Assembly: GCF_004138295.1 (NCBI RefSeq)
Contig: NZ_SCFM01000054.1
Coordinates: 1-51,301, forward strand
DNA from: Ectobacillus funiculus
Lineage (GTDB): Bacteria > Bacillota > Bacilli > Bacillales > Bacillaceae_G
DNA length: 51,301 nt
Direction: 5' to 3'
Position numbers and translations under genes: made by a program. Positions 19,505 to 28,931 of the stretch are shown piece after piece. How positions within the stretch are numbered: position 1 is the stretch's first letter; each line of letters begins with the position of its first letter. The notes below the pieces were generated by a model. The model did no database searches. It saw nothing but the letters and a program-made list of their open reading frames with translations, and had not been told where the DNA came from.

Positions 19505-19846
19505 AAAAATAGTTTCTCCCTCTTTGGAAAAAAAATAGTCTCTTCTAGCAATCTTAGCAATATACTCATCGTCGTTCAGCTGTTTAATCTCATCCTTTAA
19601 GCCTTTTTCCTCCGCCGACATTGCTTCCATTTCCTTTGAAAGCTTCTCTACTTCCTTTTGCTTCTCTTTAATACTTACATTTTGCTGATAGAAGGTGATA
19701 TTTGACCCTACCACAACGGTACAGGAAAATAGAAAAAACACAAGAAGTCGGCGCAAAAGGTGTTTTTTCTTCGAATTGTCTGATTGTATAGTATGCTGAA
19801 GATTCTCTGTTGGATTCTCCGTTACATACTTTCTTAGTTCCCTCAT
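19490..19846 (-). CDS. divIC: Cell division protein DivIC (FtsB-like)
   Basis: Bitopic septum protein working with DivIB and FtsL. The start is the ATG overlapping the yabQ stop (ATGA), giving 118 residues; seven codons upstream an alternative start would lie inside yabQ. There is a short cytoplasmic N-terminus (about 1-35), one TM segment (LLVFFLFSCTVVVGSNITFY, about 36-55), then an extracellular coiled coil rich in Lys/Glu with ALEKE-like heptads (about 60-100) and the conserved DDEYIAKIARRDYFFSKEGE end. It is the last gene of the yabM-to-divIC cluster. Confidence 0.94.
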   Translation of the reverse strand: MRELRKYVTENPTENLQHTIQSDNSKKKHLLRRLLVFFLFSCTVVVGSNITFYQQNVSIKEKQKEVEKLSKEMEAMSAEEKGLKDEIKQLNDDEYIAKIARRDYFFSKEGETIFPVAK

Positions 19847-20496
19847 TTCCGAGGTCCCCCTAACCATCGTTTAATGTATTCCCACCATTTTAAGACTATC
19901 ACTTTCACTTTCTGGATTTTCTTTAAAATTCCTGCATATTTCTTCACAAAAATTTTAACACGGTTGGGAAGGAGTTTCCATACTATAACTCCAATTAAAC
20001 GAAGAGGAGCCAAAATGATTTTCCAAATAAGAAGCAGGAGCTGTACAAGCAGTCTGTAAAGGAGAAGAGAAGTTGTCCTTAACAGCTGAAGCAAAAGCAA
20101 GATGCATGTAAATAAAAATTGAAAAAGATATACAATCGGTCTAATAATAAGGATTTTGACAAGCATCTCTAATAAACGATACGTACGAACAACAGTCCTG
20201 ATGATTGCCTCAAGTACTGCCATGTATAAGGTTTTGAGCAGACTTTGATAAGCTGCAAAACCACATACTAAAGCAACAAACACATAAAACCTGAGCTCTG
20301 CTTCATTTACGAGCAGCAGCACATAAAAAACAAACATAGCTTGGACAGCCCAAAATACAATATCATGGACAAATACAATCCAGCGGTTTCGTCTAGGACG
20401 TTTTAGAAAACGTTGGTACGTGTCAAGGGCCGCACCGACCCATGCACCCATACCAACCATAGAAAGCATTGTGTAGAATTGAATGGTTAGACTCAT
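19843..20496 (-). CDS. yabQ: Spore cortex biosynthesis membrane protein YabQ
   Basis: In B. subtilis a sigma-E dependent mother-cell protein that localises to the forespore membrane and is needed for cortex formation. The 217-residue protein has an N-terminal helix MSLTIQFYTMLSMVGMGAW, several further hydrophobic helices and a long Leu/Arg-rich stretch, ending in a basic tail. It overlaps yabP upstream and divIC downstream by 4 bp each, so the three are translationally coupled. Confidence 0.93.
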   Translation of the reverse strand: MSLTIQFYTMLSMVGMGAWVGAALDTYQRFLKRPRRNRWIVFVHDIVFWAVQAMFVFYVLLLVNEAELRFYVFVALVCGFAAYQSLLKTLYMAVLEAIIRTVVRTYRLLEMLVKILIIRPIVYLFQFLFTCILLLLQLLRTTSLLLYRLLVQLLLLIWKIILAPLRLIGVIVWKLLPNRVKIFVKKYAGILKKIQKVKVIVLKWWEYIKRWLGGPRK

Positions 20497-20801
20497 TTAA
20501 ATAGCTTGCTAAAGAAGCCTTTAGCCTTCTCCGATTGATGCTCATCTATATAAGCCATTTCGTAAACCTTGCCTTTGATCGACACAATGCCCTTTTCTAC
20601 ATCCAAGTTCTTCATTTGCAAATTTTGTCCCCGGATTGTGAGAAATCCCATGACTGTTTCTAACAAGAATTCTTCACTGTCAAAGCTCTCCACCTGTTTT
20701 ACACCCGTAATGTCAAGGAGTCTTCTCCCACGCATAATAACGTCATGCTCGACAGAGGCATTTTGATTATTTAAAGAAGTTGCCTGGTAGCCCTTATTCA
20801 T
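20493..20801 (-). CDS. yabP: Sporulation protein YabP
   Basis: Sigma-E regulon protein required for spore maturation in B. subtilis. I choose the ATG at 20799-20801 (MNKGYQATSLNNQ..., 102 residues), which has GGGGGGAAG in front and lies just downstream of a sigma-E -10. Earlier in-frame ATGs would sit on or upstream of the promoter. It has the compact YabP/YqfC-type beta domain HDVIMRGRRLLDITGVKQVESF...FLTIRGQNL. It overlaps yabQ by 4 bp. Confidence 0.93.
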   Translation of the reverse strand: MNKGYQATSLNNQNASVEHDVIMRGRRLLDITGVKQVESFDSEEFLLETVMGFLTIRGQNLQMKNLDVEKGIVSIKGKVYEMAYIDEHQSEKAKGFFSKLFK

Positions 20802-20831
20802 GCTCTTCCCCCCATGGCTCATACTGTTATC

Positions 20832-20862
20832 AATGTATGAAGGGGACATTTTTTTTAGAACA
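20832..20862 (-). promoter_or_regulatory. Candidate sigma-E promoter of yabPQ
   Basis: Minus-strand CATACATT (20832-20839) is an exact sigma-E -10. The -35 side (GTTCTAA about 14 bp upstream) is a weak match. The position 30 bp before yabP and the known sigma-E dependence of yabPQ support it. Confidence 0.6.
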
Positions 20863-21136
20863 AGCCTTCAGATTGTTCTGTTTGTACTTTTTCTTCCTTC
20901 ACAACTGTATACATGGAAGGGGCATCTTCCTTTTTGGTTGTTTCCTTCAGCTCGTTCACCTTGACTGTTACAATTTTCTGTCCAAATCGAACGGTTAGCT
21001 CATCATTTACTTTTACGACTGAACTGGCTTTTGCAGGTAGACCGTTAATAGAAATGCGACCTTGGTCAGCTACTTCCTTAGCCAATGTTCTTCTTTTAAT
21101 TAAACGGGATACCTTTAAAAATTTATCTAATCTCAT
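20855..21136 (-). CDS. rqcP: S4-domain ribosome quality-control protein RqcP (YabO)
   Basis: Small Hsp15-like protein that binds stalled 50S subunits and assists RqcH in C-terminal alanine tailing. The start is the ATG after GGAGGAATAGT, giving 93 residues beginning [19 protein letters not shown]. The S4 RNA-binding domain covers about residues 1-60 ([23 protein letters not shown]). The Lys/Glu-rich tail is variable. It lies between yabN and yabP, the conserved Bacillus position. Confidence 0.94.
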   Translation of the reverse strand: MRLDKFLKVSRLIKRRTLAKEVADQGRISINGLPAKASSVVKVNDELTVRFGQKIVTVKVNELKETTKKEDAPSMYTVVKEEKVQTEQSEGLF

Positions 21137-21150
21137 ACTATTCCTCCTGC

Positions 21151-22602
21151 TTATATTCCTTTGCTTTTTGCTTCTTCCCAAAGTGCATCCAGTTCTTCAA
21201 GCGTACATGACTTCATATCCTTGTTCACTTCTGCTGTCTTCATCTCTATGTAGGAAAAACGTTTCAAAAACTTGCGATTTGTTGCATGCACGGCCTCTTC
21301 CGGATTAATCTTGTAGTAACGGGCAATATTTACAAACGCAAACAATATATCCCCGAATTCAGAGACCATTCTCTCTTCATTCATTTCTCCCAGTTCCTGC
21401 TGAAATTCATTCCATTCCTCACTTACCTTTTCTATCATCGGCTTTACATCATCCCAGTCAAATCCAACCTTTGCAGCTTTCTTCTGTAATTCATAGGCCT
21501 GCAGCAGCTGCGGCAAGCTTTTTGGGATACCCGATAAAACAGATTCTTTCACACGATCCTTTTCGTTGTTTTTGATTTCTTCCCAGTTTGCTAGGACCTC
21601 ATCAGCAGTCGTTGCTTCTACACTGCCAAACACGTGCGGATGACGACGAACCATTTTTTCTGATAATGTGCGAATCACATCATCGATAGAAAACCAGCCT
21701 TCATCCTCTCCAATCTGTGCATGCAGCAGTACCTGAAGTAAAACGTCTCCAAGTTCCTCGACAATATGGTCATCATCTTCCTCATCAATTGCATCAAGAA
21801 GCTCGTACGCCTCTTCAATTAAATATTTCTTTAACGAAACATTCGTCTGCTCCTTATCCCACGGACAGCCATTTGGGCCACGGAGCTCTGCAATAATGCT
21901 GCGCAGCACGTCAAACTGTTGATACAGTACAGATTTTTCTTTAACAGGCGGAACATATACACTCGTTAAATTATTTAATTCCGCTTCATGATCTAATTCA
22001 TGCAAAGGCACCTTTTTTAAACTCTCAAAGGATGTACCCGCAGCAGTTACAATGTATACCTCATATTCATCGGGAAGCATCTCCATCAATGTTAACTTTA
22101 CCTCTGAGGCAATAAATGCATCATATACCTGACAGAATACAAGATGATGACGCAATTCCAATTGTCCTCTCTCAAAGGACGTCGCATCTACAAGCTGAAA
22201 CCCCTCAATCGGGTCAATTTGCAGGCTCGCAAATAAAGGATCTAGGAAGCTTTGTCCTCCTTCTACTCTTACGCGAATACCAGCAGCCTGGCCCTTTTCC
22301 AATAAAAGCTGTACCGTCCGTTCTGCTACGAGGGGATGCCCAGGAACAGCATAGATAATCTCCTGCTCCTTTGCCTTTGTAAGTAATGTTTCCGCAATTG
22401 TCTCGTATACCTGTTCAAAGGAATCGTGTGCCTCATATACATCATCGAAGGATGTATATGCAATTCCTTCCTCCTCTAAGTCCTTAACAACGGGATGCTC
22501 CTTTGTGCGCAAGTAAAGATGCGATGCTCGCTGAATGCTTCGATATACGCCAAGCGTAAGCTGCTCTAACTCTCCGGCACCAAGTCCTAAAATTGTAATC
22601 AT
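21151..22602 (-). CDS. yabN: YabN: tetrapyrrole-methylase-like domain fused to MazG NTP pyrophosphohydrolase
   Basis: Two-domain protein of 483 residues. Residues 1-220 resemble SAM-dependent tetrapyrrole (precorrin) methylases ([26 protein letters not shown]). Residues about 225-483 form a MazG domain starting [12 protein letters not shown], with the metal-binding [10 protein letters not shown] and [13 protein letters not shown], repeated more weakly as EEWNEF and [11 protein letters not shown]. The MazG half probably hydrolyses abnormal nucleoside triphosphates; the substrate of the methylase half is unknown to me. It overlaps yabM by 4 bp. Confidence 0.94.
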   Translation of the reverse strand: MITILGLGAGELEQLTLGVYRSIQRASHLYLRTKEHPVVKDLEEEGIAYTSFDDVYEAHDSFEQVYETIAETLLTKAKEQEIIYAVPGHPLVAERTVQLLLEKGQAAGIRVRVEGGQSFLDPLFASLQIDPIEGFQLVDATSFERGQLELRHHLVFCQVYDAFIASEVKLTLMEMLPDEYEVYIVTAAGTSFESLKKVPLHELDHEAELNNLTSVYVPPVKEKSVLYQQFDVLRSIIAELRGPNGCPWDKEQTNVSLKKYLIEEAYELLDAIDEEDDDHIVEELGDVLLQVLLHAQIGEDEGWFSIDDVIRTLSEKMVRRHPHVFGSVEATTADEVLANWEEIKNNEKDRVKESVLSGIPKSLPQLLQAYELQKKAAKVGFDWDDVKPMIEKVSEEWNEFQQELGEMNEERMVSEFGDILFAFVNIARYYKINPEEAVHATNRKFLKRFSYIEMKTAEVNKDMKSCTLEELDALWEEAKSKGI

Positions 22603-24203
22603 GCACCCTTCTCCTTTCTCATTTTCTTTTGAAATGAAATCTCTCTACGATGCAACAATGCACCGAGTTCTTCCTCCGTAAAAACATGAAGCTTCACAAG
22701 AAAAATAAGATACACCAATCCACCGAGTACTGCTCCTGCAATAGCTTCAACTGATGCCCCACTGCGACTCGCTCCTGGAAATACAGACTCTACAATAAAT
22801 AAATAGAGCATTAAAAAAAGAGCCATAGCCCCACAAGAAAGCACTATCCTAATAAGAGCAAACCACTCTATAAGAGAAGTGCAAACCACACGAGCAAGAA
22901 GAAAGAAATTTAGTATGACAATCAGCATTAATGAAATAACAGTCGCAACCGCCGCTCCTTTTACTCCTAGCTCAGGAATGAGAATAATGTTTGCCGCATA
23001 TTTCGCAACAGCACCAACCAGTGTGAAGAGGGCAGGAGCCGCTGTATACCCTAGTCCTTGCAAAACAGTTGCAGATGTAATGGCCAAGGCGCTAAATAAG
23101 ATCGAAAACCCTAAAATGGCCAGCAGGTCAGAGCCTGCCTGATTTTCAAACAGCATTATATTTGTTGGCTTTATAATGCAAGCAAGACCAACAGATGCTC
23201 CTAGTCCAATGACAAGTGTAACCTTTACAGCAAGACGGAGTTTGCCTCTAATGAGTGCTGTATCTTTTCTCCGCCGCGCTTCCGTCATCACAGGAATAAG
23301 TGCCAATGAAAAAGAAGTGGCAACAACAGTGCCTAGCTGTACAAGCGGAATTCCTCTATCGTATATCCCTTTTATTACTTTTGCCCTATCCGCAAATTCT
23401 CCTGCTCCGATCAACATATTGTACACTGTCAAAGAGTCAACAAATTGCATAACAATCAGAACAAGATTGCTAACACAAATTGTGATCCCTTGCCAAAATA
23501 ACGCCCTCATAATCATTCCCTTTTTAGAAATGCTGCTCCACCGGCGAAAGAGGACATGCTGCAAATTGCGACGTAGAAATAGCCATAACACCACAGCACT
23601 GACCATTCCCCCAACTACTGACCCAAACATTGCACCTGCCCCAATTGTATATACATCAAAATCGTTTGCAACAAAATACAATGATAACAAAACAATTGTA
23701 GACACACGGAGCAATTGTTCAGTTACTTGTGAGACAGCGGTTGGCAGCATATTATACGAGCCTTGAAAATATCCCCGCACCATAGAGATGAATGGCATAA
23801 ATAAAAAGCAAAAGGATGCAACTCGTACAATCTTGTAGAGCTGCTCATCTCCCATCATTCGTGCAACAAAATGGGACGCAGCAAACAAGAATAGGAACAC
23901 GATGGTACAAAGTAGTGTCAAGAGCCAAAAGGAAATAGAAAGGATATCTCTCACTCGTTCCTCCTTTCCATCCTCCTTCTGTTCAGCAATCATTTTAGAA
24001 ATTACGGCAGGAAAGCCGTATACTGCAAAAGTAAGACAAAGACCATATATCGGATATACTTGCTGATATGTATAAAATGCAATATCTCCCGCAATATTTT
24101 GATAAGGAATTCGATAAAATGCACTTAAAATTTTTGTAATTAAACCCGCTGCTGTCAAAATAACTGCACCGTGCCAAAAGGCAGAATATTTTTTGGCTTT
24201 CAT
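22599..24203 (-). CDS. yabM: SpoVB/MurJ-family polysaccharide flippase-like membrane protein YabM
   Basis: 534 residues with about 12-14 predicted membrane helices, of the MOP/MATE flippase superfamily that includes SpoVB and MurJ. The N-terminal motif FWHGAVILTAAGLITKILSA and the basic loops (SKMIAEQ) are typical. It is likely to move a lipid-linked glycan precursor. Paralogues exist in Bacilli, so redundancy is probable. It is first in the yabM-yabN-rqcP-yabP-yabQ-divIC cluster, has ribosome site AAGGAG and lies after the spoVT terminator. Confidence 0.92.
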   Translation of the reverse strand: MKAKKYSAFWHGAVILTAAGLITKILSAFYRIPYQNIAGDIAFYTYQQVYPIYGLCLTFAVYGFPAVISKMIAEQKEDGKEERVRDILSISFWLLTLLCTIVFLFLFAASHFVARMMGDEQLYKIVRVASFCFLFMPFISMVRGYFQGSYNMLPTAVSQVTEQLLRVSTIVLLSLYFVANDFDVYTIGAGAMFGSVVGGMVSAVVLWLFLRRNLQHVLFRRWSSISKKGMIMRALFWQGITICVSNLVLIVMQFVDSLTVYNMLIGAGEFADRAKVIKGIYDRGIPLVQLGTVVATSFSLALIPVMTEARRRKDTALIRGKLRLAVKVTLVIGLGASVGLACIIKPTNIMLFENQAGSDLLAILGFSILFSALAITSATVLQGLGYTAAPALFTLVGAVAKYAANIILIPELGVKGAAVATVISLMLIVILNFFLLARVVCTSLIEWFALIRIVLSCGAMALFLMLYLFIVESVFPGASRSGASVEAIAGAVLGGLVYLIFLVKLHVFTEEELGALLHRREISFQKKMRKEKGA

Positions 24204-24260
24204 AAAAATCTCCTTCTTTGCCAGGCTCTTACGTATTATATATCACAACTTGGCAAACGG

Positions 24261-24286
24261 GGAATTCACAACTTCCTAAAGTGTAA
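24261..24286 (+). repeat. Possible remnant of the 134-bp repeat (3' end)
   Basis: GGAATTCACAACTTCCTAAAGTG resembles the repeat end GAAATTTATACTTTCTTAAAGTG, and it stands about 12 bp from the spoVT terminator T-tract. Confidence 0.4.
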
Positions 24287-24297
24287 ATTATCATAGC

Positions 24298-24326
24298 AAA
24301 AAAAGGCAGCGACATGCTGCCTTTTT
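24298..24326 (-). terminator. Intrinsic terminator of spoVT
   Basis: AAAAGGCAGC (24301-24310) with GCTGCCTTTT (24316-24325), five-base loop, T-run on the minus strand and also on the plus strand. Confidence 0.85.
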
Positions 24327-24328
24327 TC

Positions 24329-24865
24329 CTACTGCTCCATCTGCTTTGCCAAAAAGCTCGCTGCTGTTTCAACAGCTTTCTGCTCAACATCTCCAATAAC
24401 TTTATCTTTAGAGAGAATGATGACTGCACCGATTGGATCGCCGTTTGCAATGATGGGTCCAACCGTATAGGATGTAACAGTTTCTTTTATCCCGTCTACG
24501 ATGGAAATTTCACTTTCATCTGTCATTACAACGGAATTTCGATCATCCATCACCTTTTCAACTAAGTCACCGATATTTTTATTTAAATATTCTTTTTTGG
24601 AAACGCCCGAAACCGAAATAATAGTATCACGATCGCAAATTAATACTGTATGTCCTAAGCTATCATATAATGCATCTGCATATTCCTTTGCAAAATCACT
24701 CAATTCACTGATTGGAGAGTATTTTTTCAAAATGACTTCTCCATCGCGGTCCACAAAAATCTCTAATGGGTCTCCTTCACGAATGCGAAGGGTTCTACGA
24801 ATTTCTTTTGGAATAACTACTCTACCTAAATCATCAATTCGACGTACTATGCCAGTTGCTTTCAT
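24329..24865 (-). CDS. spoVT: Stage V sporulation transcriptional regulator SpoVT
   Basis: Forespore regulator that adjusts the sigma-G regulon. Residues 1-50 are an AbrB-type swapped-hairpin DNA-binding domain (MKATGIVRRIDDLGRVVIPKEIRRTL); residues about 55-178 form the GAF domain. The 178-residue length is typical. It is closely similar at the N-terminus to AbrB at 43808. It is preceded by a sigma-G-like promoter and followed by its own terminator. Confidence 0.97.
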   Translation of the reverse strand: MKATGIVRRIDDLGRVVIPKEIRRTLRIREGDPLEIFVDRDGEVILKKYSPISELSDFAKEYADALYDSLGHTVLICDRDTIISVSGVSKKEYLNKNIGDLVEKVMDDRNSVVMTDESEISIVDGIKETVTSYTVGPIIANGDPIGAVIILSKDKVIGDVEQKAVETAASFLAKQMEQ

Positions 24866-24955
24866 TCTAATGCTGCCTCACTTTCTACTTGATGATAAAA
24901 GTGGTGATTTGTTCTATCTTCTCCTTTTCATGTAAAAATCACCAACTGTTAAGCA

Positions 24956-24984
24956 TAGTATTGTTCACTGTGAAGGTTCTATGC
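24956..24984 (-). promoter_or_regulatory. Sigma-G-like promoter of spoVT
   Basis: Minus-strand GCATA (24980-24984), 17-bp spacer, AATACTA (24956-24962; consensus CATNNTA with one change). Fits the known sigma-G control of spoVT. Confidence 0.6.
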
Positions 24985-25013
24985 ACGTCGAATTGCATTT
25001 TTTATTTCTTTAG

Positions 25014-28000
25014 TCAAGCATTTACAACTTCTTTTTTCGCATTGGGCAAACCTCGCAGTAAATTCTCTGTAATCGTCAGCCATCTAGATGGCTCAATACC
25101 TTTTACATCGATGATTACCTTTAACCTTGATCCCTCCATGCCAAGATGAGTCATAGTTCCAAGACTGCTGCTTAGCATATAGAGCTTTCCACCATCTATA
25201 GTTTGAGTTGCCTGTTCAGAGAACAAAAGGGTTACCTGCTGCTTTAGCTGCTTGATGGACTCAATACGCTCCTGTGCAGCAAGCACCTTGATCAAGGCAA
25301 TTTGCAGTAAATAGCCAACCTGCTGCGGGTAATCGCCAAAGCGGTCTATCATTTCCTCTTGAAGCCCTTCAATATCTTCTATAGAGGATATCCCCTTAAA
25401 TTGCTTATACATCATAATTTTTTGCTTGCTGTCGGAAATGTACGTATCCGGAAGGTAAGCATCTACTTCAAGATCTATCTCTACATCAAAGTATGGCTGT
25501 TCTCCCGTATCGCCTCTTCGTTGTTCAATCGCTTCCTTCAGCATTTGGGAGTATAAATCAAAACCAACAGAATCAATAAAACCATGCTGCTCTGCACCTA
25601 ACAAGTTCCCGGCACCACGAATAGACAAATCACGCATTGCAATTTTAAATCCCGACCCAAGCTCTGTAAATTCTTTAATAGCTTGTAATCGTTTTTCTGC
25701 TACTTCCGCTAACACCTTATCCTTCTTATACGTAAAATACGCATACGCAACACGATTAGAACGACCTACGCGACCGCGTAGCTGATACAACTGTGATAGC
25801 CCCATACGATCAGCATCCTGCACAATTAGCGTATTTACGTTTGGAATATCAACTCCTGTTTCGATGATCGTGGTACTAACAAGAACATCATATTGACCAT
25901 CTAAAAATGCAAGCATGACTGATTCCAATTCACCTTCATTCATTCTTCCATGAGCAAAGGTTACACGTGCATCAGGGATAAGCATGGAAATCTCTTCTGC
26001 TTTCCGCTCAATATCTTCTACACGATTATATAAAAAGTATACTTGACCATCCCGGGCCAGCTCCCGTTCGATTGCTTCTCGAATTAGGGCAGGATTATAC
26101 TCTACTACATATGTTTGAACTGGAAAGCGGTTCTCCGGAGGTGTCTCAATAACGGATAAATCACGAACACCCAGCATCGACATATGAAGCGTACGCGGTA
26201 TTGGTGTTGCCGTTAGCGTTAAGACATCGATATTAGCTTTCATCTGTTTAATCTTCTCTTTGTGCGTTACACCGAAGCGTTGCTCTTCATCAATAATCAG
26301 AAGACCTAAATCTTTAAAGATAATGTCCTTGGATAAAAGACGATGCGTCCCTACTACAACATCTATCGTTCCATCCTTTAACCCTTTCATTGTTTCGTTC
26401 TGCTGCTTTCGTGTGCGGAATCGATTTAGCACACCAATATTAATGGGATAATCTTGAAAACGCTCTCGAATTGTTTCATAGTGTTGTTGCGCTAAAATAG
26501 TTGTCGGAACAAGAATTGCCACCTGTTTTTCATCCATAATGGCTTTAAATGCTGCCCGAATAGCAACTTCTGTTTTTCCATAGCCAACATCGCCACATAA
26601 TAAGCGATCCATAGGGCGGGAGCGTTCCATATCTTTTTTAATCTCAGTGATTGAACGCAACTGATCCTCTGTTTCTTGGTATGGGAAAGAGGACTCAAAC
26701 TCGCGCTGCTCTAACGCATCTGGAGAAAAGGCATAGCCCTTTGATGCTTCACGCTCAGCATACAGCTTAATTAAATCATCAGCGATATTTTGAACCGATT
26801 TCTCTACCTTTGTTTTAACACGCTTCCAGTCTGTTCCACCCAGCTTATAAATCTTTGGTTCCTTTCCTTCTGAACCAATGTACTTCTGCACTTGATCAAT
26901 TTGCTCAACTGGGACATACAGCTTATCATTTCCTTGATATTTAATATGCAAATAATCTTTATGCACACCGTTAATCTCTAGAGTTTCAATACCAAAGAAC
27001 TTACCGATACCGTGATTTACATGGACAACATGATCTCCAACCTTCAATTCGGAATAGCTCTTAATACGCTCAGCATTAGAGAGCTTTTGTCTGCGCTGCG
27101 GCTTTTTCGCCTTTTTATTAAAAAGCTCCTTCTCGGTAATGACCGCAAGCCTTTGCATTGGCAGTTCAAATCCCGCATGAAGATCGCCCCTGGCAATCTG
27201 TATACGTTCTGGAATAAGCTGCACAGAATCTGGTAGAACATCAACATCTATCTCATAATCATTCAAAATTTTCTCAAGCTTCTTCATTCTTTCTTCATTT
27301 GCCCCTAATATCACAACAGTGGAATGGCTCTTTTTCCACCGGTCAATCTCTGCTTTAAATAGATTCATTTGACCATGAAAATCCTGCATGGTCTTACATG
27401 TTACATTGACGATATTTTGTGGGTGCGTATGAGGAATATGACGAAGGAATAGAGTTAAATATAAAAAGCTGCGATCCCGCTGCTGCAGAAGCTTTGTGAA
27501 ATCATGAGAAAAAGCTAAATCTTGTACAATAGCTCCTTCCTCAAGCAGCGCTATATACCATTCCGCTTCTTCCTTCTCTAACTGATCTGCAGTTTCTTGA
27601 ATGCGTGAGATTTCATCTAGTATCACAATACCCGTATCCGGCAAATAGTCTATAAGACTAGCAGGCTGTGGATAAAAAAGAGACAGATACTTAAACATTT
27701 GTTCAATTATTTGTCCATTCTTTAGCTTTTCCAACTCATGAGTAACTGTTTCTACTAGCAGCTCCTTCAGCTTTTCATCTTTAAGCTTTTTAACTGTCTT
27801 CGTTAATTCCTGTTCTAGCTTCATCGTTCCTTGACGAAGCTCTTCATCGGCAAATATAAATTCTGTTGCTGGTCCAAAGGAAATAGCTGAAACTTTCTCC
27901 TGAGAACGTTGATCTTCTACTGTAAACGTACGAATAGAATCAATTTCTGTATCAAAAAACTCGAGGCGAATTGGTAGTTCCTCAGTAAGCGGGTATAAAT

Positions 28001-28544
28001 CTAGAATACCACCGCGAATACTAAAGTCTCCGGGCGCCTCCACCATCGATTTTCGTTCATAGCCCATATAAGCTAGAATACGAGCCATATGCTCTAAATC
28101 GACTTCCTCGCCGACCCTTAATTCAATTTGCTGCTGCGCCCAAAGTTCCTTTGCAGGAAGAAAACGGCGCAAACCAGCTAAAGGTGCAACTACAATAGAA
28201 GGCTCATTCTGAACAAGATGGTTGAGTACCTCGATTCGCTGCGCTTTTAATTCCGGGCTCGCTACTCCTATCTCTGAAGCAATCAACTCGTTAACAGGAT
28301 ATAGCCATACTTCATTTTCACCCAAAATGGATACCATATCCTCATAAACCTTTTGTGCCTGATATAAATTGTGCGTTACAATAAGCTGCGTACGCTTTTT
28401 TTGTTTATATAATGCAGCTGAAAGCAGCAAACGGGAAGACGTAGACATCCCGGACACTAACTGTTCTTTCAATCCCTCGTTCAATCCATTTAAAACAGAC
28501 TGAACCTCCTTACTTTCATAAAAGCTCTCCAATAATCCTATCAT
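25014..28544 (-). CDS. mfd: Transcription-repair coupling factor
   Basis: DNA translocase that removes stalled RNA polymerase and recruits UvrA. I use the ATG eight codons into the longest frame, which has AGGGG at good distance, giving 1176 residues. Regions in order: a UvrB-like N-terminal module, the RNA-polymerase-interacting CarD-like domain (LKVGDHVVHVNHGIGKF, near residue 490), and RecG-like helicase motifs GDVGYGKTEVAIRAAF, DEEQRFGV and TATPIPRTL, followed by QLRGRVGRS. A C-terminal TRCF domain completes it. Confidence 0.97.
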   Translation of the reverse strand: MIGLLESFYESKEVQSVLNGLNEGLKEQLVSGMSTSSRLLLSAALYKQKKRTQLIVTHNLYQAQKVYEDMVSILGENEVWLYPVNELIASEIGVASPELKAQRIEVLNHLVQNEPSIVVAPLAGLRRFLPAKELWAQQQIELRVGEEVDLEHMARILAYMGYERKSMVEAPGDFSIRGGILDLYPLTEELPIRLEFFDTEIDSIRTFTVEDQRSQEKVSAISFGPATEFIFADEELRQGTMKLEQELTKTVKKLKDEKLKELLVETVTHELEKLKNGQIIEQMFKYLSLFYPQPASLIDYLPDTGIVILDEISRIQETADQLEKEEAEWYIALLEEGAIVQDLAFSHDFTKLLQQRDRSFLYLTLFLRHIPHTHPQNIVNVTCKTMQDFHGQMNLFKAEIDRWKKSHSTVVILGANEERMKKLEKILNDYEIDVDVLPDSVQLIPERIQIARGDLHAGFELPMQRLAVITEKELFNKKAKKPQRRQKLSNAERIKSYSELKVGDHVVHVNHGIGKFFGIETLEINGVHKDYLHIKYQGNDKLYVPVEQIDQVQKYIGSEGKEPKIYKLGGTDWKRVKTKVEKSVQNIADDLIKLYAEREASKGYAFSPDALEQREFESSFPYQETEDQLRSITEIKKDMERSRPMDRLLCGDVGYGKTEVAIRAAFKAIMDEKQVAILVPTTILAQQHYETIRERFQDYPINIGVLNRFRTRKQQNETMKGLKDGTIDVVVGTHRLLSKDIIFKDLGLLIIDEEQRFGVTHKEKIKQMKANIDVLTLTATPIPRTLHMSMLGVRDLSVIETPPENRFPVQTYVVEYNPALIREAIERELARDGQVYFLYNRVEDIERKAEEISMLIPDARVTFAHGRMNEGELESVMLAFLDGQYDVLVSTTIIETGVDIPNVNTLIVQDADRMGLSQLYQLRGRVGRSNRVAYAYFTYKKDKVLAEVAEKRLQAIKEFTELGSGFKIAMRDLSIRGAGNLLGAEQHGFIDSVGFDLYSQMLKEAIEQRRGDTGEQPYFDVEIDLEVDAYLPDTYISDSKQKIMMYKQFKGISSIEDIEGLQEEMIDRFGDYPQQVGYLLQIALIKVLAAQERIESIKQLKQQVTLLFSEQATQTIDGGKLYMLSSSLGTMTHLGMEGSRLKVIIDVKGIEPSRWLTITENLLRGLPNAKKEVVNA

Positions 28545-28613
28545 CGTCAAAACCCCTCTCGACAAAAGAGCAAGTTAATATATTTTTATGCAGCATACTT
28601 GCAAATAGCAAAC

Positions 28614-28640
28614 AGAAAAATGCTTTGGACAAGCCAAAGC
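28614..28640 (-). terminator. Intrinsic terminator of fin
   Basis: GCTTTGG (28622-28628) with CCAAAGC (28634-28640), five-base loop, ATTTTT on the minus strand; it abuts the fin stop codon. Confidence 0.8.
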
Positions 28641-28865
28641 TTATTGCAAAAATGTGTCGTATTCATAATAATGTGGATTATGCTGCAAAGTATCCTGACA
28701 CGATTCGCAAATGGTTTTTACAAATAAATTCCCATTTTCATCGAAGTGTGTCATTTCTAACTGTTCTTCATTTGTTAAATTCCCTAAAACCATTTCCTGT
28801 GCTTCTTCTCCTTCAATGGAGCCAACCTTGTATCCACAATAACGACAATAATAATGGGCGTTCAT
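28641..28865 (-). CDS. fin: Anti-sigma-F factor Fin (YabK)
   Basis: Small zinc-ribbon-like protein that helps switch the forespore from sigma-F to sigma-G. With the ATG after CAGGAGG the protein has 74 residues (MNAHYYCRYCGYKVGSIEG...). It has two Cys pairs, CRYC and CESC, with the conserved ends LTNEEQLEMTHF and NPHYYEYDTFLQ. It lies between pth and mfd, the standard position. A forespore promoter and a terminator make it a separate unit. Confidence 0.94.
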   Translation of the reverse strand: MNAHYYCRYCGYKVGSIEGEEAQEMVLGNLTNEEQLEMTHFDENGNLFVKTICESCQDTLQHNPHYYEYDTFLQ

Positions 28866-28896
28866 GCCATCCTCCTGAACTTTTTGCAATTATTAC

Positions 28897-28926
28897 TAGT
28901 ATGGATGAAATGGCGTAGAATTATTC
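28897..28926 (-). promoter_or_regulatory. Sigma-F/sigma-G-type promoter of fin
   Basis: Minus-strand GAATA (28922-28926), 18 bp, CATACTA (28897-28903), an exact forespore -10 about 35 bp before the start. Family knowledge: fin is transcribed by sigma-F and sigma-G. Confidence 0.65.
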
Positions 28927-28931
28927 GTCCT

